DNA from: Streptomyces sp. NBC_01497
GTDB lineage: Bacteria > Actinomycetota > Actinomycetes > Streptomycetales > Streptomycetaceae
Assembly (NCBI RefSeq): GCF_036250695.1
Contig: NZ_CP109427.1
Span: forward strand, 5,766,001-5,830,000
Length of the DNA: 64,000 nt
Direction of reading: 5' to 3'
Shown: in pieces, positions 10,402 to 19,630 of the stretch
Position numbering within the stretch: the stretch's first letter is position 1
Layout: every line of letters starts with the position of its first letter
Position numbers and translations under genes: made by a program
Notes under the pieces: generated by a model
The model's input: the letters and a program-made list of their open reading frames with translations, nothing else
Database searches by the model: none
What the model was told of the DNA's origin: nothing

Positions 10402-11928
10402 TCAGGAGACCTGGCGCCGCAGCCGCAGCCCGAGCACCGCCGTCAGCACCACCAGCCCCAACTGCGTCAGCAGCGTCACGATCAGCGCATGGCCCATGTG
10501 CGCCGCGCCGGTGCCGGACAGCGTCAGGAACAGCGAGCCGAGCGTGGCCACCCCGAGCGCCAGCGCCGACTGCTGGGTCGTGACCATCACACCGCTGCCC
10601 ACGCCCGCCCGTTCCGCCGGGACGTCGGAGAGCACGATCCTGAACAGCACCGGCAGTTGGAGGCCCTGGCCGAGACCGGCCAGCGCGGTGCCCGGCAGCA
10701 GCGCGAGCGTGCCGAGCGAGGGCCAGTCCCGCCACACCGCGAACGCGATGAGCGCGAGGCCCAGGCCCTGCAGGACGGCGCCCGCGGGCACGACGCGGCT
10801 GCCGTACCGGCGGATCAGCCGGGGGCCGGCGAGCGACGCGGCGAAGAACGCCACCGCCAGCGGTACCAGCGCGACCCCCGCCGCGACGGCGCCCATCCCG
10901 AGGCCCTGCTGGAGGGCGACGGCGAAGACGAACATGAAGCCGCCGAAGCCGATGGAGAACGGCACGACGAGGATCAGCCCCCGCCGCAGCGACACCTGGT
11001 GGAACAGGCTGGGCGGCACCAGCGGGGTCCGGCCGTCCCGGTCGGCGCGCCGCTCCACCGCGTACAGCGCGCCGGCGAGGAACGGGAACGCGGCCAGCGA
11101 CAGCCAGGTCCACAGCGGCCAGCCCGCGGCCCGGCCCTCGGTGAGCGGGGCGAGCAGCGAGGTCAGGGAGGCGGCCAGCAGCAGCGTGCCGGGCACGTCG
11201 ATCGGCGCGGGCGCCTGCGAGCGGGTCTCCGGCACGGTGCGGACGGCGAGGAACAGGCCCACGACGGCGACCGGCACGTTCACCAGGAAGATCGCGCGCC
11301 AGCCGGAACCGCCGATGTCGGCCGCGACGAGCACGCCGCCGAGTATCTGTCCCGCGACCATGGCGAGGCCCGCCGTCGCGCCGTACATGGACAGCGCGCG
11401 GGCCCGGCGGTGGCCGGTCGTGGAGGAGTGGATGGTGGCGAGGACCTGCGGGAGCATCAGCGCCGACGCGGCGCCCTGCGCGACCCGCGCGCCGACGAGG
11501 GACCAGGCGTCGGGTGCGAGGCCGCACGCGAGCGAGGTGAGGCCGAAGGCCGCCATGCCGGCGATGAACAGCCTGCGGCGGCCGAACATGTCGCCGAGCC
11601 GGCCTCCGAGGACGAGCAGGACCGCGTAGCTGAGCCCGTACCCGGCGACGACGAGTTCCAGGAGCGCGGCGCTCGCGCCGAGGTCGTGCTCGATGGTGGG
11701 CAGGGCCACGTTGACGATGAAGAAGTCGATGAGGGGGAGCGCGGCGCCGAGCAGCACCGTGAACAGGCCCAGCGAGCCGAGGACGGCGCCGTGCCGGTGG
11801 ACGACCGCGCCGTTGTCGCCCGGCCCGCCGGGGGCGGCGTGCGCGCCGGTGGTGCCGGGGGCGGCCTTTCCCGCCGGTCCGACGGTGGTGGCCTTCGCGG
11901 TGACGGCGGAGGTGGATGCCTTGGTCAT
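10402..11928 (-). CDS. MFS drug/H+ antiporter, DHA2 (14-TM) type
   Basis: This is an inner-membrane exporter of the EmrB/QacA type. After a flexible 35-residue N-terminus come LPLIDFFIVNVALPTIEHDL (motif D1 region), GGRLGDMFGRRRLF (motif A), QGAASALMLPQVLATI and GWRAIFLVNVPVAV (motif C region). About 14 membrane segments follow. The substrate cannot be predicted. The start is set at ATG 11928 (MTKAST), but an in-frame ATG at 11976 is also possible; neither has a clear ribosome-binding site. It is divergent from an XRE/MmyB-type regulator at 12031, with repeated CCTGGTA motifs between them, so that regulator probably controls it. Confidence 0.85.
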   Translation of the reverse strand: MTKASTSAVTAKATTVGPAGKAAPGTTGAHAAPGGPGDNGAVVHRHGAVLGSLGLFTVLLGAALPLIDFFIVNVALPTIEHDLGASAALLELVVAGYGLSYAVLLVLGGRLGDMFGRRRLFIAGMAAFGLTSLACGLAPDAWSLVGARVAQGAASALMLPQVLATIHSSTTGHRRARALSMYGATAGLAMVAGQILGGVLVAADIGGSGWRAIFLVNVPVAVVGLFLAVRTVPETRSQAPAPIDVPGTLLLAASLTSLLAPLTEGRAAGWPLWTWLSLAAFPFLAGALYAVERRADRDGRTPLVPPSLFHQVSLRRGLILVVPFSIGFGGFMFVFAVALQQGLGMGAVAAGVALVPLAVAFFAASLAGPRLIRRYGSRVVPAGAVLQGLGLALIAFAVWRDWPSLGTLALLPGTALAGLGQGLQLPVLFRIVLSDVPAERAGVGSGVMVTTQQSALALGVATLGSLFLTLSGTGAAHMGHALIVTLLTQLGLVVLTAVLGLRLRRQVS

Positions 11929-11955
11929 GGCATTGACGATCGCCCACTGCGCAGA

Positions 11956-12000
11956 CAGGTACCAGAGTCTCTTCATCCTGGTACAAGAACTACCTGGTAA
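11956..12000. promoter_or_regulatory. Candidate operator between MFS gene and XRE regulator
   Basis: The motif CCTGGTA occurs at 11977-11983 and 11993-11999, 16 bp apart, and an inverted related copy CAGGTACCAG lies at 11956-11965. Three related sites in a short divergent intergenic region suggest binding of the adjacent regulator. If translation of the MFS gene starts at 11976, the first site would be inside its coding sequence. Confidence 0.45.
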
Positions 12001-12030
12001 CAGGGTGAGCCAGGGGGGAGACTGCACTCT

Positions 12031-12987
12031 ATGACGACGACCACGACGACCACGACCGCACCGGCGCGCGGCGGGAACGGACACGAGTCGCCGGACGTCC
12101 GGCGCCAGGAGCTGGCCGAGTTCCTGCGCAGCCGGCGCGAGCGCATCGGCCCCGAGCAGGTCGGCCTGCCGCGCGGGGCCCGCAGACGCACCCCAGGACT
12201 GCGCCGCGAGGAGGTCGCGCACCTGTCGGCGGTCGGCGTGACCTGGTACACGTGGCTGGAGCAGGCACGCGAGATCCAGGTGTCCGCGCAGGTGCTGGAC
12301 GCGCTGGCCCGTGCCCTGCTGCTCGACCCGGTGGAGCGCGGGCACCTGTTCGCGCTGGGCGGCGCGGTGGACCCCGACCCGACGACGCCGTGCCCGCAGG
12401 TGACGCCCGCGCTGCGCGGCATGCTGGAGCAACTGGAGCCGTTCCCCGCCGCCGTGCAGAACAGCCGGTACGACCTGCTCGCCTACAACAGCACGTACGG
12501 CGTGCTGCTGCGCGACCTGGACGCGCTGGCCCCGGAGGACCGCAACTGCCTCTGGCTCGCCTTCACCGACGACGACTGGCGCGCCTCGCTCGCCGACCGG
12601 GTGGGGGCGCAGCGGGCCATGGCGGCGAAGTTCCGCGCGTCCATGGCGGAGCACCTGAACGACCCGGCGTGGAAGGCCCTGCTGTCGCGGCTGCGCACCG
12701 CGTCCGCGGAGTTCCGCGAGGCATGGGACCGGCACGAGGTCGAATCGAACGGCGGCCTCAGCAAGCGCTTCGACAACGCGGTCGTGGGGCGGCTGCGGCT
12801 GGAGCAGACGCCGCTGTGGCTGGGGCCCAAGAGCGGGCCCGCCCTGATCAGTTACGTACCGGCGGACGAGGAGAGCCGCGAGCGGCTGGTGCGGCTGCAC
12901 GCGTACGCCCGGGACCTGCGGGCGAGCAGGCGGGCCGCGGGCCGGGACGCGGCGGCGCGCGAGGCGCGGCCACTCGTGAAGGTCTGA
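12031..12987 (+). CDS. XRE-family regulator with MmyB-like ligand domain
   Basis: The 318-residue protein has an N-terminal helix-turn-helix (about 25-95) with GARRRTPGLRREEVAHLSAV and WYTWLEQARE, then an MmyB/MLTR-type PAS-like ligand-binding domain (about 110-290) with NSRYDLLAYN. The signature RTPGLRREEVA is typical of this actinobacterial family. The N-terminus opens with eight consecutive threonines encoded by ACG/ACC repeats. It is divergent from a DHA2 exporter and convergent with another, an arrangement typical of local efflux control. The ligand is unknown. Confidence 0.85.
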   Translation: MTTTTTTTTAPARGGNGHESPDVRRQELAEFLRSRRERIGPEQVGLPRGARRRTPGLRREEVAHLSAVGVTWYTWLEQAREIQVSAQVLDALARALLLDPVERGHLFALGGAVDPDPTTPCPQVTPALRGMLEQLEPFPAAVQNSRYDLLAYNSTYGVLLRDLDALAPEDRNCLWLAFTDDDWRASLADRVGAQRAMAAKFRASMAEHLNDPAWKALLSRLRTASAEFREAWDRHEVESNGGLSKRFDNAVVGRLRLEQTPLWLGPKSGPALISYVPADEESRERLVRLHAYARDLRASRRAAGRDAAAREARPLVKV

Positions 12988-13063
12988 GCGGGGCCACCCT
13001 TCGAGCGGTCCACCGCTGAGGGCAGGTCGCGCGGGCGCCCGGAGCGGGGCCGGGCGAGGGCCG

Positions 13064-14557
13064 TCACAGGGCGCGGGAGGAGCCCGTGCCCGCCGCGGCC
13101 GACGCGGGCGGTGCGTCCTGCTCGAAGCGGGCCGCCGCGCGCTGCGCGCTGCGCCGCGCCCAGTCGCCGCTGGTGACGATGCCGAGGACCAGGACGGCCA
13201 GGCCGCAGGCCGTCAGGATCCACCAGGCCGGGCGGGCGGCGTCCGTGAAGTCGTGGATGTACGACGCCGGTGCCTTGCCGTGGCCCGAGGAGGCGGCGAC
13301 GCCGCCCGCGAGCACGGCGCCGAGCACGGCCACGCCCAGGGTGGAGCCGATCTGGCGGCTGGTGGAGGCGACGGCGGCGGCCACCCCCGCCTGGGAGCGG
13401 GGCATGCCGGAGACCGCGGTGTTGGTGATGGGCGCGTTCACCCAGCCGAACCCGAAGCCGAAGAGGACGTAGCCGAGCAGCAGCAGCGGTGTGTGCGCCT
13501 CCGCGTCCAGCACCGCGAACAGCACCCCGCTCACCGTCATCCCCACCCCCGCGATGATCAGCGAGGGGCGCGGGCCCCGGCTGCCCACGACCCGGCCGGA
13601 GAGCGGCGCGCAAATGCCCGTCATGGCCGCCATCGGCAGCAGGTAGAGGCCGGCGTGCAGGGCGCTCAGGTTCCGTACCTCCTGGAGGTACAGGGTGTTC
13701 ACGAAGAGGAAGCCGCCGAGCGCGGCGAAGGCGCACACCGCGATCGCCGTCGCGCCGCTGAACGGGGCGCTGCGGAAGAACCGCAGGTCGATCAGGGGTT
13801 CCGGGCGCCGGGGCTCGTAGACGAGGAGGGCCACGAGGCAGAGAACGGCCAGGCAGATCAGCGCGAGGATCAGCGGTGACGTCCAGCCCGCCGAGGGGAC
13901 CTCGATGATCGTCGACGTCACACCGGCCAGCACGCCGATGACCAGCAACTGGCCGACGGGGTCGGGCCTGCGGGCCTTCCCGGCCCGCGACTCGGGCACG
14001 AACTTCCAGGTCAGGATGAGCGCGGCCACGCCGATCGGCAGGTTGACCCAGAAGATCGAGCGCCAGCCGACGGAGTCCACCAGCAGCCCGCCGATCAGCG
14101 GTCCCGCCGCCATGGAGAGCCCGACGACGCCGCCCCACACGCCGATGGCGCGGGCGCGCTCCTTCGGATCGGTGAAGGTGTTCGTGATGATCGACATGGC
14201 GACCGGGTTGAGCATCGAACCGCCGATGGCCTGCATCATCCGGAAGATGACCAGCGTCTGAAGATTGGGCGCCACGGAACAGAGCGCCGAGCCGAGGGTG
14301 AATATCACCAGGCCGGTCTTGAAGACGCGGCGGCGGCCGATCCGGTCGGCGGTGGAGCCCGAGAGCATCAGCAGCGAGGCGAGGACGAGGGTGTACGCGT
14401 CGATGGTCCACTGCAGCCCGGAGAGGCTGGCGTGCAGTTCCCTCTGCATGGAGGGCAGGGCGACGTTGAGGACGGTGTTGTCGAGGCTGACGATCAGCAG
14501 ACTCATGCAGCAGATCGCCAGCACCAGCATCCGCCTGCGATGGCTGAGCTCGGGCAT
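13064..14557 (-). CDS. MFS exporter, DHA2 (14-TM) type
   Basis: This 497-residue inner-membrane antiporter shows SLDNTVLNVALPSMQRELHA in helix 1, GSTADRIGRRRVFKTG (motif A), and GLSMAAGPLIGGLLVDSVGW (motif C, typical of drug/H+ antiporters). Fourteen hydrophobic segments are visible. The start ATG 14557 (MPELSHRRRM) leaves 88 bp to dusB on the other strand. It converges with the XRE regulator at 12031. Sequence alone does not name the substrate; it is a different subfamily member from the MFS protein at 10402, not a recent duplicate. Confidence 0.87.
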   Translation of the reverse strand: MPELSHRRRMLVLAICCMSLLIVSLDNTVLNVALPSMQRELHASLSGLQWTIDAYTLVLASLLMLSGSTADRIGRRRVFKTGLVIFTLGSALCSVAPNLQTLVIFRMMQAIGGSMLNPVAMSIITNTFTDPKERARAIGVWGGVVGLSMAAGPLIGGLLVDSVGWRSIFWVNLPIGVAALILTWKFVPESRAGKARRPDPVGQLLVIGVLAGVTSTIIEVPSAGWTSPLILALICLAVLCLVALLVYEPRRPEPLIDLRFFRSAPFSGATAIAVCAFAALGGFLFVNTLYLQEVRNLSALHAGLYLLPMAAMTGICAPLSGRVVGSRGPRPSLIIAGVGMTVSGVLFAVLDAEAHTPLLLLGYVLFGFGFGWVNAPITNTAVSGMPRSQAGVAAAVASTSRQIGSTLGVAVLGAVLAGGVAASSGHGKAPASYIHDFTDAARPAWWILTACGLAVLVLGIVTSGDWARRSAQRAAARFEQDAPPASAAAGTGSSRAL

Positions 14558-14645
14558 ACATCGATAGTACGCAAAACTAATGACCTTCATGTACGACGCA
14601 CCTGGTTCGCGCGGGGCACCCCGCGCGATACGCGACAATGGGGCC

Positions 14646-15818
14646 ATGACCACCGAGACCCTCACCGCGACCACGCCCGCCGAGAGGGCGGCCGCACAGC
14701 TGTCCGTCGGGCCGTATGCCGTAAGGCCTCCCGTGGTTCTGGCGCCGATGGCCGGAATCACGAACGCGCCCTTCCGCACGCTGTGCCGGGAGTTCGCGGG
14801 CGGCAAGGGCCTCTTCGTCAGTGAGATGATCACCACACGCGCACTGGTCGAGCGCAACGAGAAGACCATGCAGCTGATCCGGTTCGACCCGGGCGAGACG
14901 CCCCGCTCGATCCAGCTGTACGGCGTCGACCCGGCCACCGTCGGCAGGGCGGTGCGGATGATCGTCGACGAGGACCTCGCCGACCACATCGACCTCAACT
15001 TCGGCTGCCCTGTGCCCAAGGTCACCCGCAAGGGCGGCGGCTCGGCCCTCCCGTACAAGCGGCCGCTGCTGCGCGCGATCCTGCACGAGGCGGTGTCCAA
15101 CGCGGGCGCGCTGCCCGTCACGATGAAGATGCGCAAGGGCATCGACGCGGACCACCTCACGAGCCTGGACGCCGGCCGGATCGCCGTCGACGAGGGCATC
15201 ACCGCGATAGCCCTGCACGGCAGGACCGCGGCGGAGCACTACGGAGGCACGGCCGACTGGGACGCGATCGCCCGTCTCAAGGAGCACGTGCCGGAGATCC
15301 CCGTACTCGGCAACGGCGACATCTGGTCGGCCGAGGACGCGCTGCGCATGGTGCGCGAGACGGGCTGCGACGGCGTCGTGGTCGGCCGCGGCTGCCTCGG
15401 ACGGCCCTGGCTGTTCGCGGACCTGGTCGCCGCGTTCGAAGGCACCGGCGAGATGACGCGCCCCGCCCTGCGCCAGGTCGCGGCCGTCATGCACCGGCAC
15501 GCGCAGCTGCTCGGGGAGTGGCTCGGCGACGAGACGCGTGGCGTGATCGACTTCCGCAAGCATGTCGCCTGGTACCTGAAGGGCTTCGCGGTCGGCTCCG
15601 AGCTGCGCAGGCAGCTCGCGGTGACGTCGTCCCTCGCCCAGCTCGACGAACTGCTGGCGGGCCTCGACCTCGACCAGCCCTGGCCGGCCGGGGCCGACGG
15701 CCCGCGCGGACGGACGTCGGGCAACAACCGCGTGGTGCTCCCGGACGGCTGGCTGAAGGACCCCTACGACTGCGCCGGGATCGACGCGGGCGCGGAACTC
15801 GACACGTCCGGCGGCTGA
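14646..15818 (+). CDS. dusB: tRNA dihydrouridine synthase DusB
   Basis: The flavoenzyme reduces uridines in the D-loop of tRNA with NADPH. PPVVLAPMAGITNAPFR starts the TIM barrel, and NFGCPVPKVTRKGGGSAL holds the catalytic cysteine. ALHGRTAAEHYGG and GNGDIWSAEDAL are FMN phosphate-binding loops, and DFRKHVAWYLKG lies in the C-terminal tRNA-binding domain. The start at ATG 14646 follows a GACAATG box and gives 390 residues; an in-frame ATG at 14580 would add an unlike 22-residue extension. The gene is divergent from the MFS exporter. Confidence 0.93.
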   Translation: MTTETLTATTPAERAAAQLSVGPYAVRPPVVLAPMAGITNAPFRTLCREFAGGKGLFVSEMITTRALVERNEKTMQLIRFDPGETPRSIQLYGVDPATVGRAVRMIVDEDLADHIDLNFGCPVPKVTRKGGGSALPYKRPLLRAILHEAVSNAGALPVTMKMRKGIDADHLTSLDAGRIAVDEGITAIALHGRTAAEHYGGTADWDAIARLKEHVPEIPVLGNGDIWSAEDALRMVRETGCDGVVVGRGCLGRPWLFADLVAAFEGTGEMTRPALRQVAAVMHRHAQLLGEWLGDETRGVIDFRKHVAWYLKGFAVGSELRRQLAVTSSLAQLDELLAGLDLDQPWPAGADGPRGRTSGNNRVVLPDGWLKDPYDCAGIDAGAELDTSGG

Positions 15819-15846
15819 GAGCGCCCGCGGGTCCCGCCGGGATACG

Positions 15847-15900
15847 GACGGGGCCCGCGTCCCGCCGGACGAAGACGGGGCCCGCGTCCCGTCGGAGGAA
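15847..15900. repeat. 27-bp tandem repeat, two copies
   Basis: Two adjacent 27-bp units sharing GACGGGGCCCGCGTCCCG lie at 15847-15873 and 15874-15900, differing at two positions. They sit between dusB and the decayed aldo/keto reductase and encode nothing recognisable. Confidence 0.8.
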
Positions 15901-15995
15901 GACGCGGCACCGGGTGACGGTTCGGCGCCCCCTCGCGTGGTAGGCGCCCGGTACGCCGGTCCACTCCCGGCGTTCCGCGACCGGGAGGGACCACG

Positions 15996-16857
15996 ATGGA
16001 GTACCGGCAACTCGGACGATCCGGCCTGCGCGTCTCCGTGCTCTCCATGGGCACCATGACGTTCGGCGGCAGGACCAGTTCGGCGCCATCGGCAACACGG
16101 ACGTGGCAGGCGCCAAGCGGCAGATCGACATGTGCCTGGACGCCGGCGTGAACCTGATCGACACCGCCAACATGTACTCGTCGGGGGCGTCCGAGGAGAT
16201 CGTCGGCGAGGCCCTCGCCGGCCGGCGCGACCGGGTGCTCATCTCCGACAAGGTACGGATGAGGGTGGGGGAGGGCCCGAACGACGAGGGCCTGTCCCGG
16301 GGGCACATCCTGGATCAGGTCGAACGGAGCCTGCGCCGCCTCGGCACGGACCACCTGGACAGCTACCACGTGCACGCTCGCGGGACGCCGAGTACGGACT
16401 CGTCCCGCTCTCGCTCGACCAGGGGCTCGGCGTCCTGGTGTGGAGCCCGCTCGCGGGCGGGCTGCTGTCCGGCAAGTACCGGCGGGGCGGGCAGGCGAGC
16501 GAGGGCCGCCACCTCACCGAGTGGAGCGAGCCGCCCGTACGCGACGAGGAGAAGCTGTACGACACCGTCGAGACGGTCGTCGACATCGCGTCCGCCCACG
16601 GCGCCTCGCCCGCGCAGGTCTCCCTCGCGTACCTGCTCGCGAAGCCCGCGGTCACCTCTCTCGTCGTCGGAGCGCGCAGGGACGAGCAGCTGGCCGACAA
16701 CCTGGGCGCGGCGCAACTCGCCCTGTCGTCCGAGGACGTCGACCGGCTCGACAAGGTCAGGGCGCCCGGCCTGATCTACCCCCACTGGCACCAGGCGGCC
16801 AACGCGGCCGGGCGGTTCGGCGCGCCCGACCGCGCCCTGCACGACCCCGCCCGCTGA
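15996..16857 (+). pseudogene. Decayed aldo/keto reductase
   Basis: Three pieces of one aldo/keto reductase occur in three different frames. Frame 1 (15996 to about 16070) encodes MEYRQLGRSGLRVSVLSMGT. A missing base near 16071 shifts the frame, after which FGAIGNTDVAGAKRQIDMCL runs to about 16377 with the NADPH-barrel sequence LIDTANMYSSG. At about 16376-16381 the frame shifts again and roughly 70 codons of the usual barrel middle are absent. The third piece, from RDAEYGLVPLSLDQ through VLVWSPLAGGLLSGKY to the stop, completes the C-terminus. Both breaks would have to be sequencing errors for the gene to work, and the internal deletion makes that unlikely. An 11-bp-stem hairpin at 16875-16921 may be its old terminator. 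Confidence 0.85.
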
Positions 16858-16978
16858 CGGCCCCGCCCGCTGACGGCCCCGCGCCTGGCCCCGCCGGGCG
16901 CGCGGGAAGCGGCGCGGGGCCGGGAGCGGGCTGTTCCCGTGCTGCGCTAGCGTGGTCGCGTCGAGGGGGAGGGGTGCC

Positions 16979-17665
16979 GTGGAACGGGTCCGGCTGTGGT
17001 GGAAGCCCGTACTGGCGTGTGTCGTCGCGGTGCTCGGTGCGCTCTCGCTCGCCGGGCAGATCAAGATGGTGGTCCAGGGGCGCGCCGAGCTCGCCGACCT
17101 GCGCACGCACGGCACGCGCGTGCCGGGTGAGGCCCGTGTCATGACGCACTGCGGCGGCAGCGGCCGGTCGTACTCCTGCGGAACGTCCGCGGTCCGGCTG
17201 GACTTCACCGACACACGGAAGGTGCCGTGGCTGGTGGGCGAGAAGTCCGTCGCGTCCTCCCTGTACGTGCCGCGGGGCAAGCTGAACGACGAGGCGGCGA
17301 TCGCGACGACCGTCGTGTACGACCCCGCCGACCCGGAGGACGCGCAGGCGCTCGGCGCCGTCGGCCAGAACGTTCTGGACCTCGCCCGCCACAACCTGTC
17401 CACCCTGGTCATCACGGTGCTGATGGCCGTGCTCGGCACGGGAGTCGCGCTCGGCTCCTGGCCGGACCGCGCGGCCAGGACGGCTGCCGCGGGCGCCGTG
17501 GCCGGGCGCAGGGACGCGCGCGCCATGGCGTGGCGGCGGGAACTGGACGAGAGCGACGAGGCGGTCCGCAGGGCGCGCGGCGACCGGGCGGACGGGGACG
17601 CCGGCGACGCCGAGTCCGGTGACGAAGGCGCGGGCGGGGGCCGGGGCGCGCAGAGCGGCGGTTGA
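16979..17665 (+). CDS. DUF3592-like membrane protein
   Basis: The 228-residue protein has a membrane segment at about 8-28, an outside domain with VMTHCGGSGRSYSCG and a DPADPEDA segment, a second membrane segment at about 140-160, and a charged cytoplasmic tail. This is the layout of DUF3592 proteins, whose function is unknown. A TAGCGT -10 box lies at 16948, and GGGGAGGGG at 16966 precedes GTG 16979; an upstream in-frame GTG at 16952 has no such site. It converges with the SDR gene at 17703. Confidence 0.65.
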   Translation: MERVRLWWKPVLACVVAVLGALSLAGQIKMVVQGRAELADLRTHGTRVPGEARVMTHCGGSGRSYSCGTSAVRLDFTDTRKVPWLVGEKSVASSLYVPRGKLNDEAAIATTVVYDPADPEDAQALGAVGQNVLDLARHNLSTLVITVLMAVLGTGVALGSWPDRAARTAAAGAVAGRRDARAMAWRRELDESDEAVRRARGDRADGDAGDAESGDEGAGGGRGAQSGG

Positions 17666-17702
17666 GCCCGGGACGCCGCCCTGCCCCCGTCCGGGGACGC
17701 GG

Positions 17703-18464
17703 TCAGCCCTGGCGGCCGGGCAGCATGGCAAGGGCCCGGGAGCGCTGCGCGACCAGGCCGGCGTAGGTGCCGTCCCGCTCGGCCCAGCGGTGCATGAGGA
17801 CCCCCTCGACGAGGATCTCGTCGGGGGTGGGTTCCTGCGCGAGCAGCCGCATGGTCTCGCCGGCGAAGTCGTCGAGCGGCAGTCCCTGCGGGTTCACCCC
17901 GTCCGGGCCCGCCGTCGCGACGGCCGGCGGGACGAGTTCGACGACTCCGACACCGGTGCCGTCGAGCTGTGCGCGCAGCGCCTCGGAGTAGGCGTGCACC
18001 GCGGCTTTCGACGCGGCGTAGGTGGGCATGGGCGGGAACGGCAGGAAGGCGATGCCCGAGGTGACGGTCACGAAGTCGCCCGCGCCGCGCCCGACCAGGT
18101 GCGGTGTGAACGCGTCGATGACCCGGATGGTGCCGAGCAGGTTGGTCTCGATCGTCGTGCGTGCCGCCTCGAAGTGCGCCGGGTCGCGCAGGTCTTCCAG
18201 GAGCATGACGCCCGACATGGTCACCACCGTGTCCAGTGCGGGATACCGGGCGAGGACGGCGTCACGGGCCCGTGCGACGGAGGCACCGTCGGCGACGTCG
18301 ATGGGGAAGGCGCCGATGCCTTCGTCGGTGAGATGCGACAGTGCTTCCTCGTTGCGGCCGCCGACGGCCACGGTGCTGCCCGCCGCGGCGAACCGCCGGG
18401 CCAGCTCCCGGCCGATGCCGGACGTACCCCCGACGACGAGGACGGTGCGGTTGGAGAGATCCAC
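17703..18464 (-). CDS. Short-chain dehydrogenase/reductase
   Basis: The 253-residue classical SDR has the cofactor motif GGTSGIG near residue 12. The catalytic Ser is in VTVTSGIAF and the YxxxK pair in PTYAASKAAVHAY. It resembles the DltE/uncharacterised oxidoreductase group; the substrate is unknown. It is divergent from the XRE/MmyB regulator at 18653, with 188 bp between them, so it is the likely target of that regulator. This pairing (SDR plus divergent MmyB-type regulator) is common in streptomycetes. Confidence 0.85.
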   Translation of the reverse strand: MDLSNRTVLVVGGTSGIGRELARRFAAAGSTVAVGGRNEEALSHLTDEGIGAFPIDVADGASVARARDAVLARYPALDTVVTMSGVMLLEDLRDPAHFEAARTTIETNLLGTIRVIDAFTPHLVGRGAGDFVTVTSGIAFLPFPPMPTYAASKAAVHAYSEALRAQLDGTGVGVVELVPPAVATAGPDGVNPQGLPLDDFAGETMRLLAQEPTPDEILVEGVLMHRWAERDGTYAGLVAQRSRALAMLPGRQG

Positions 18465-18652
18465 GGGTCTTCCCTTCGGTGGTGTGCGCCGGCGGCGTTC
18501 AGGAGCGCGTCCCCGGCGCAGACGATCGCGGTCCTTCTCGAACGGCGATGCCGAAAGTCTCGACGGTGCCCGCCGGACGGGGTGAGGCCCCCTGATTCCC
18601 TGGTCCTGTCAGGGCCCCCTCTCCGGGGCGCGTGCCGCACTACCGTGGACGG

Positions 18653-19588
18653 ATGAAGCATGAGGATCCCGGCAGCCGGCTCGGCGGCTACCTCCGCGCC
18701 CGGCGGGAGCTGGTCTCCCCGGAGGCGGCGGGGCTCCCGCCCGGCGCCAACCGCCGCGTGCCCGGCCTGCGCCGTGAGGAAGTCGCCCTGCTGGCCGGCA
18801 TCAGCCCCGATTACTACCTGCGCCTGGAGCGGGGCCGCGACAAGAACCCCTCGCTCCAGGTGCTCGCGTCACTCGCGCGCGTCCTGCGTCTCGACGACGT
18901 CGAGCGGACGTACCTGCTCGGCCTCACGGCGGCACGCCCCAGGGCGCCGCGACGCAAGCGGCCCGAGCAGGTGCCGGACCGGGTGCACCAGCTCCTCGCC
19001 CAGCTGCAGATCCCCGCGTTCGTCGAGGGCCGCGCGTTCGACGTCCTGGCCTCCAACCCGCCGGCCGTCGCGCTCTCCCCGCGTCTGCGCCCCGGCCACA
19101 ACCGGATGCGTTCGCTCTTCCTCGATCCCGAGGAACAGGCCTTCCAGCAGGACTGGCCCAGAGCCGCCGCGGGCTTCGTCGCCGCGCTGCGCACGAGCAT
19201 CGGGGACGACACCGACGACCCCCGGTTCGTCGAGATCGTCGGGGAGCTCGCCCTCGCCAGCGGACGGTTCCGCACGCTGTGGGCCCGGCACGATGTCCGC
19301 GACCTCGACGGAGGCACGGCCACCGTCCACCACCCCGTCGTCGGTGACCTGCGGCTCCACCGCGACAAACTCCCCGTCGACGACGTCATCCTCGTCGTGT
19401 ACTACCCCGACAAGGGCAGCGACAGCGACGAGAAGCTGCGCCTGCTCGCCGCACTCGCGGCAACGGATCCGGCTGATCCCGCCGATCCGGCCGATCCCGC
19501 CGATCCGGCCGATCCCGCCGATCCGGCAGGACGCACCGACGAAGCGCACAGCCGGCCAGGAGGGACCCCGCCCCCGAAGGCGCCGTGA
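18653..19588 (+). CDS. XRE-family regulator with MmyB-like domain and Asp-Pro-Ala repeat tail
   Basis: The N-terminal helix-turn-helix contains GANRRVPGLRREEVALLAG and YYLRLERGRDKNPS. An MmyB/MLTR-like ligand domain follows (about 105-265) with HPVVGDLRLHRDKLP and VVYYPDKGSDSDEKL. The last 45 residues contain seven Asp-Pro-Ala triplets encoded by a 9-bp DNA repeat. TACCGT at 18641-18646 lies 6 nt before ATG 18653, so the transcript is probably leaderless, which supports this start over an in-frame codon at 18632. It is divergent from the SDR gene and likely controls it. Confidence 0.87.
   Translation: MKHEDPGSRLGGYLRARRELVSPEAAGLPPGANRRVPGLRREEVALLAGISPDYYLRLERGRDKNPSLQVLASLARVLRLDDVERTYLLGLTAARPRAPRRKRPEQVPDRVHQLLAQLQIPAFVEGRAFDVLASNPPAVALSPRLRPGHNRMRSLFLDPEEQAFQQDWPRAAAGFVAALRTSIGDDTDDPRFVEIVGELALASGRFRTLWARHDVRDLDGGTATVHHPVVGDLRLHRDKLPVDDVILVVYYPDKGSDSDEKLRLLAALAATDPADPADPADPADPADPADPAGRTDEAHSRPGGTPPPKAP
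19466..19528 (+). repeat. Seven 9-bp units encoding Asp-Pro-Ala
   Basis: GATCCGGCC and GATCCCGCC units alternate from 19466 to 19528 near the 3' end of the regulator gene. Every unit is in frame and reads Asp-Pro-Ala. Perfect alternation of the two unit types suggests expansion of an 18-bp dimer by slippage. Confidence 0.9.
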
Positions 19589-19630
19589 CGCCCGGGTGCC
19601 GGGGGACCGCACCGGCCCCCCGGTCATGAC

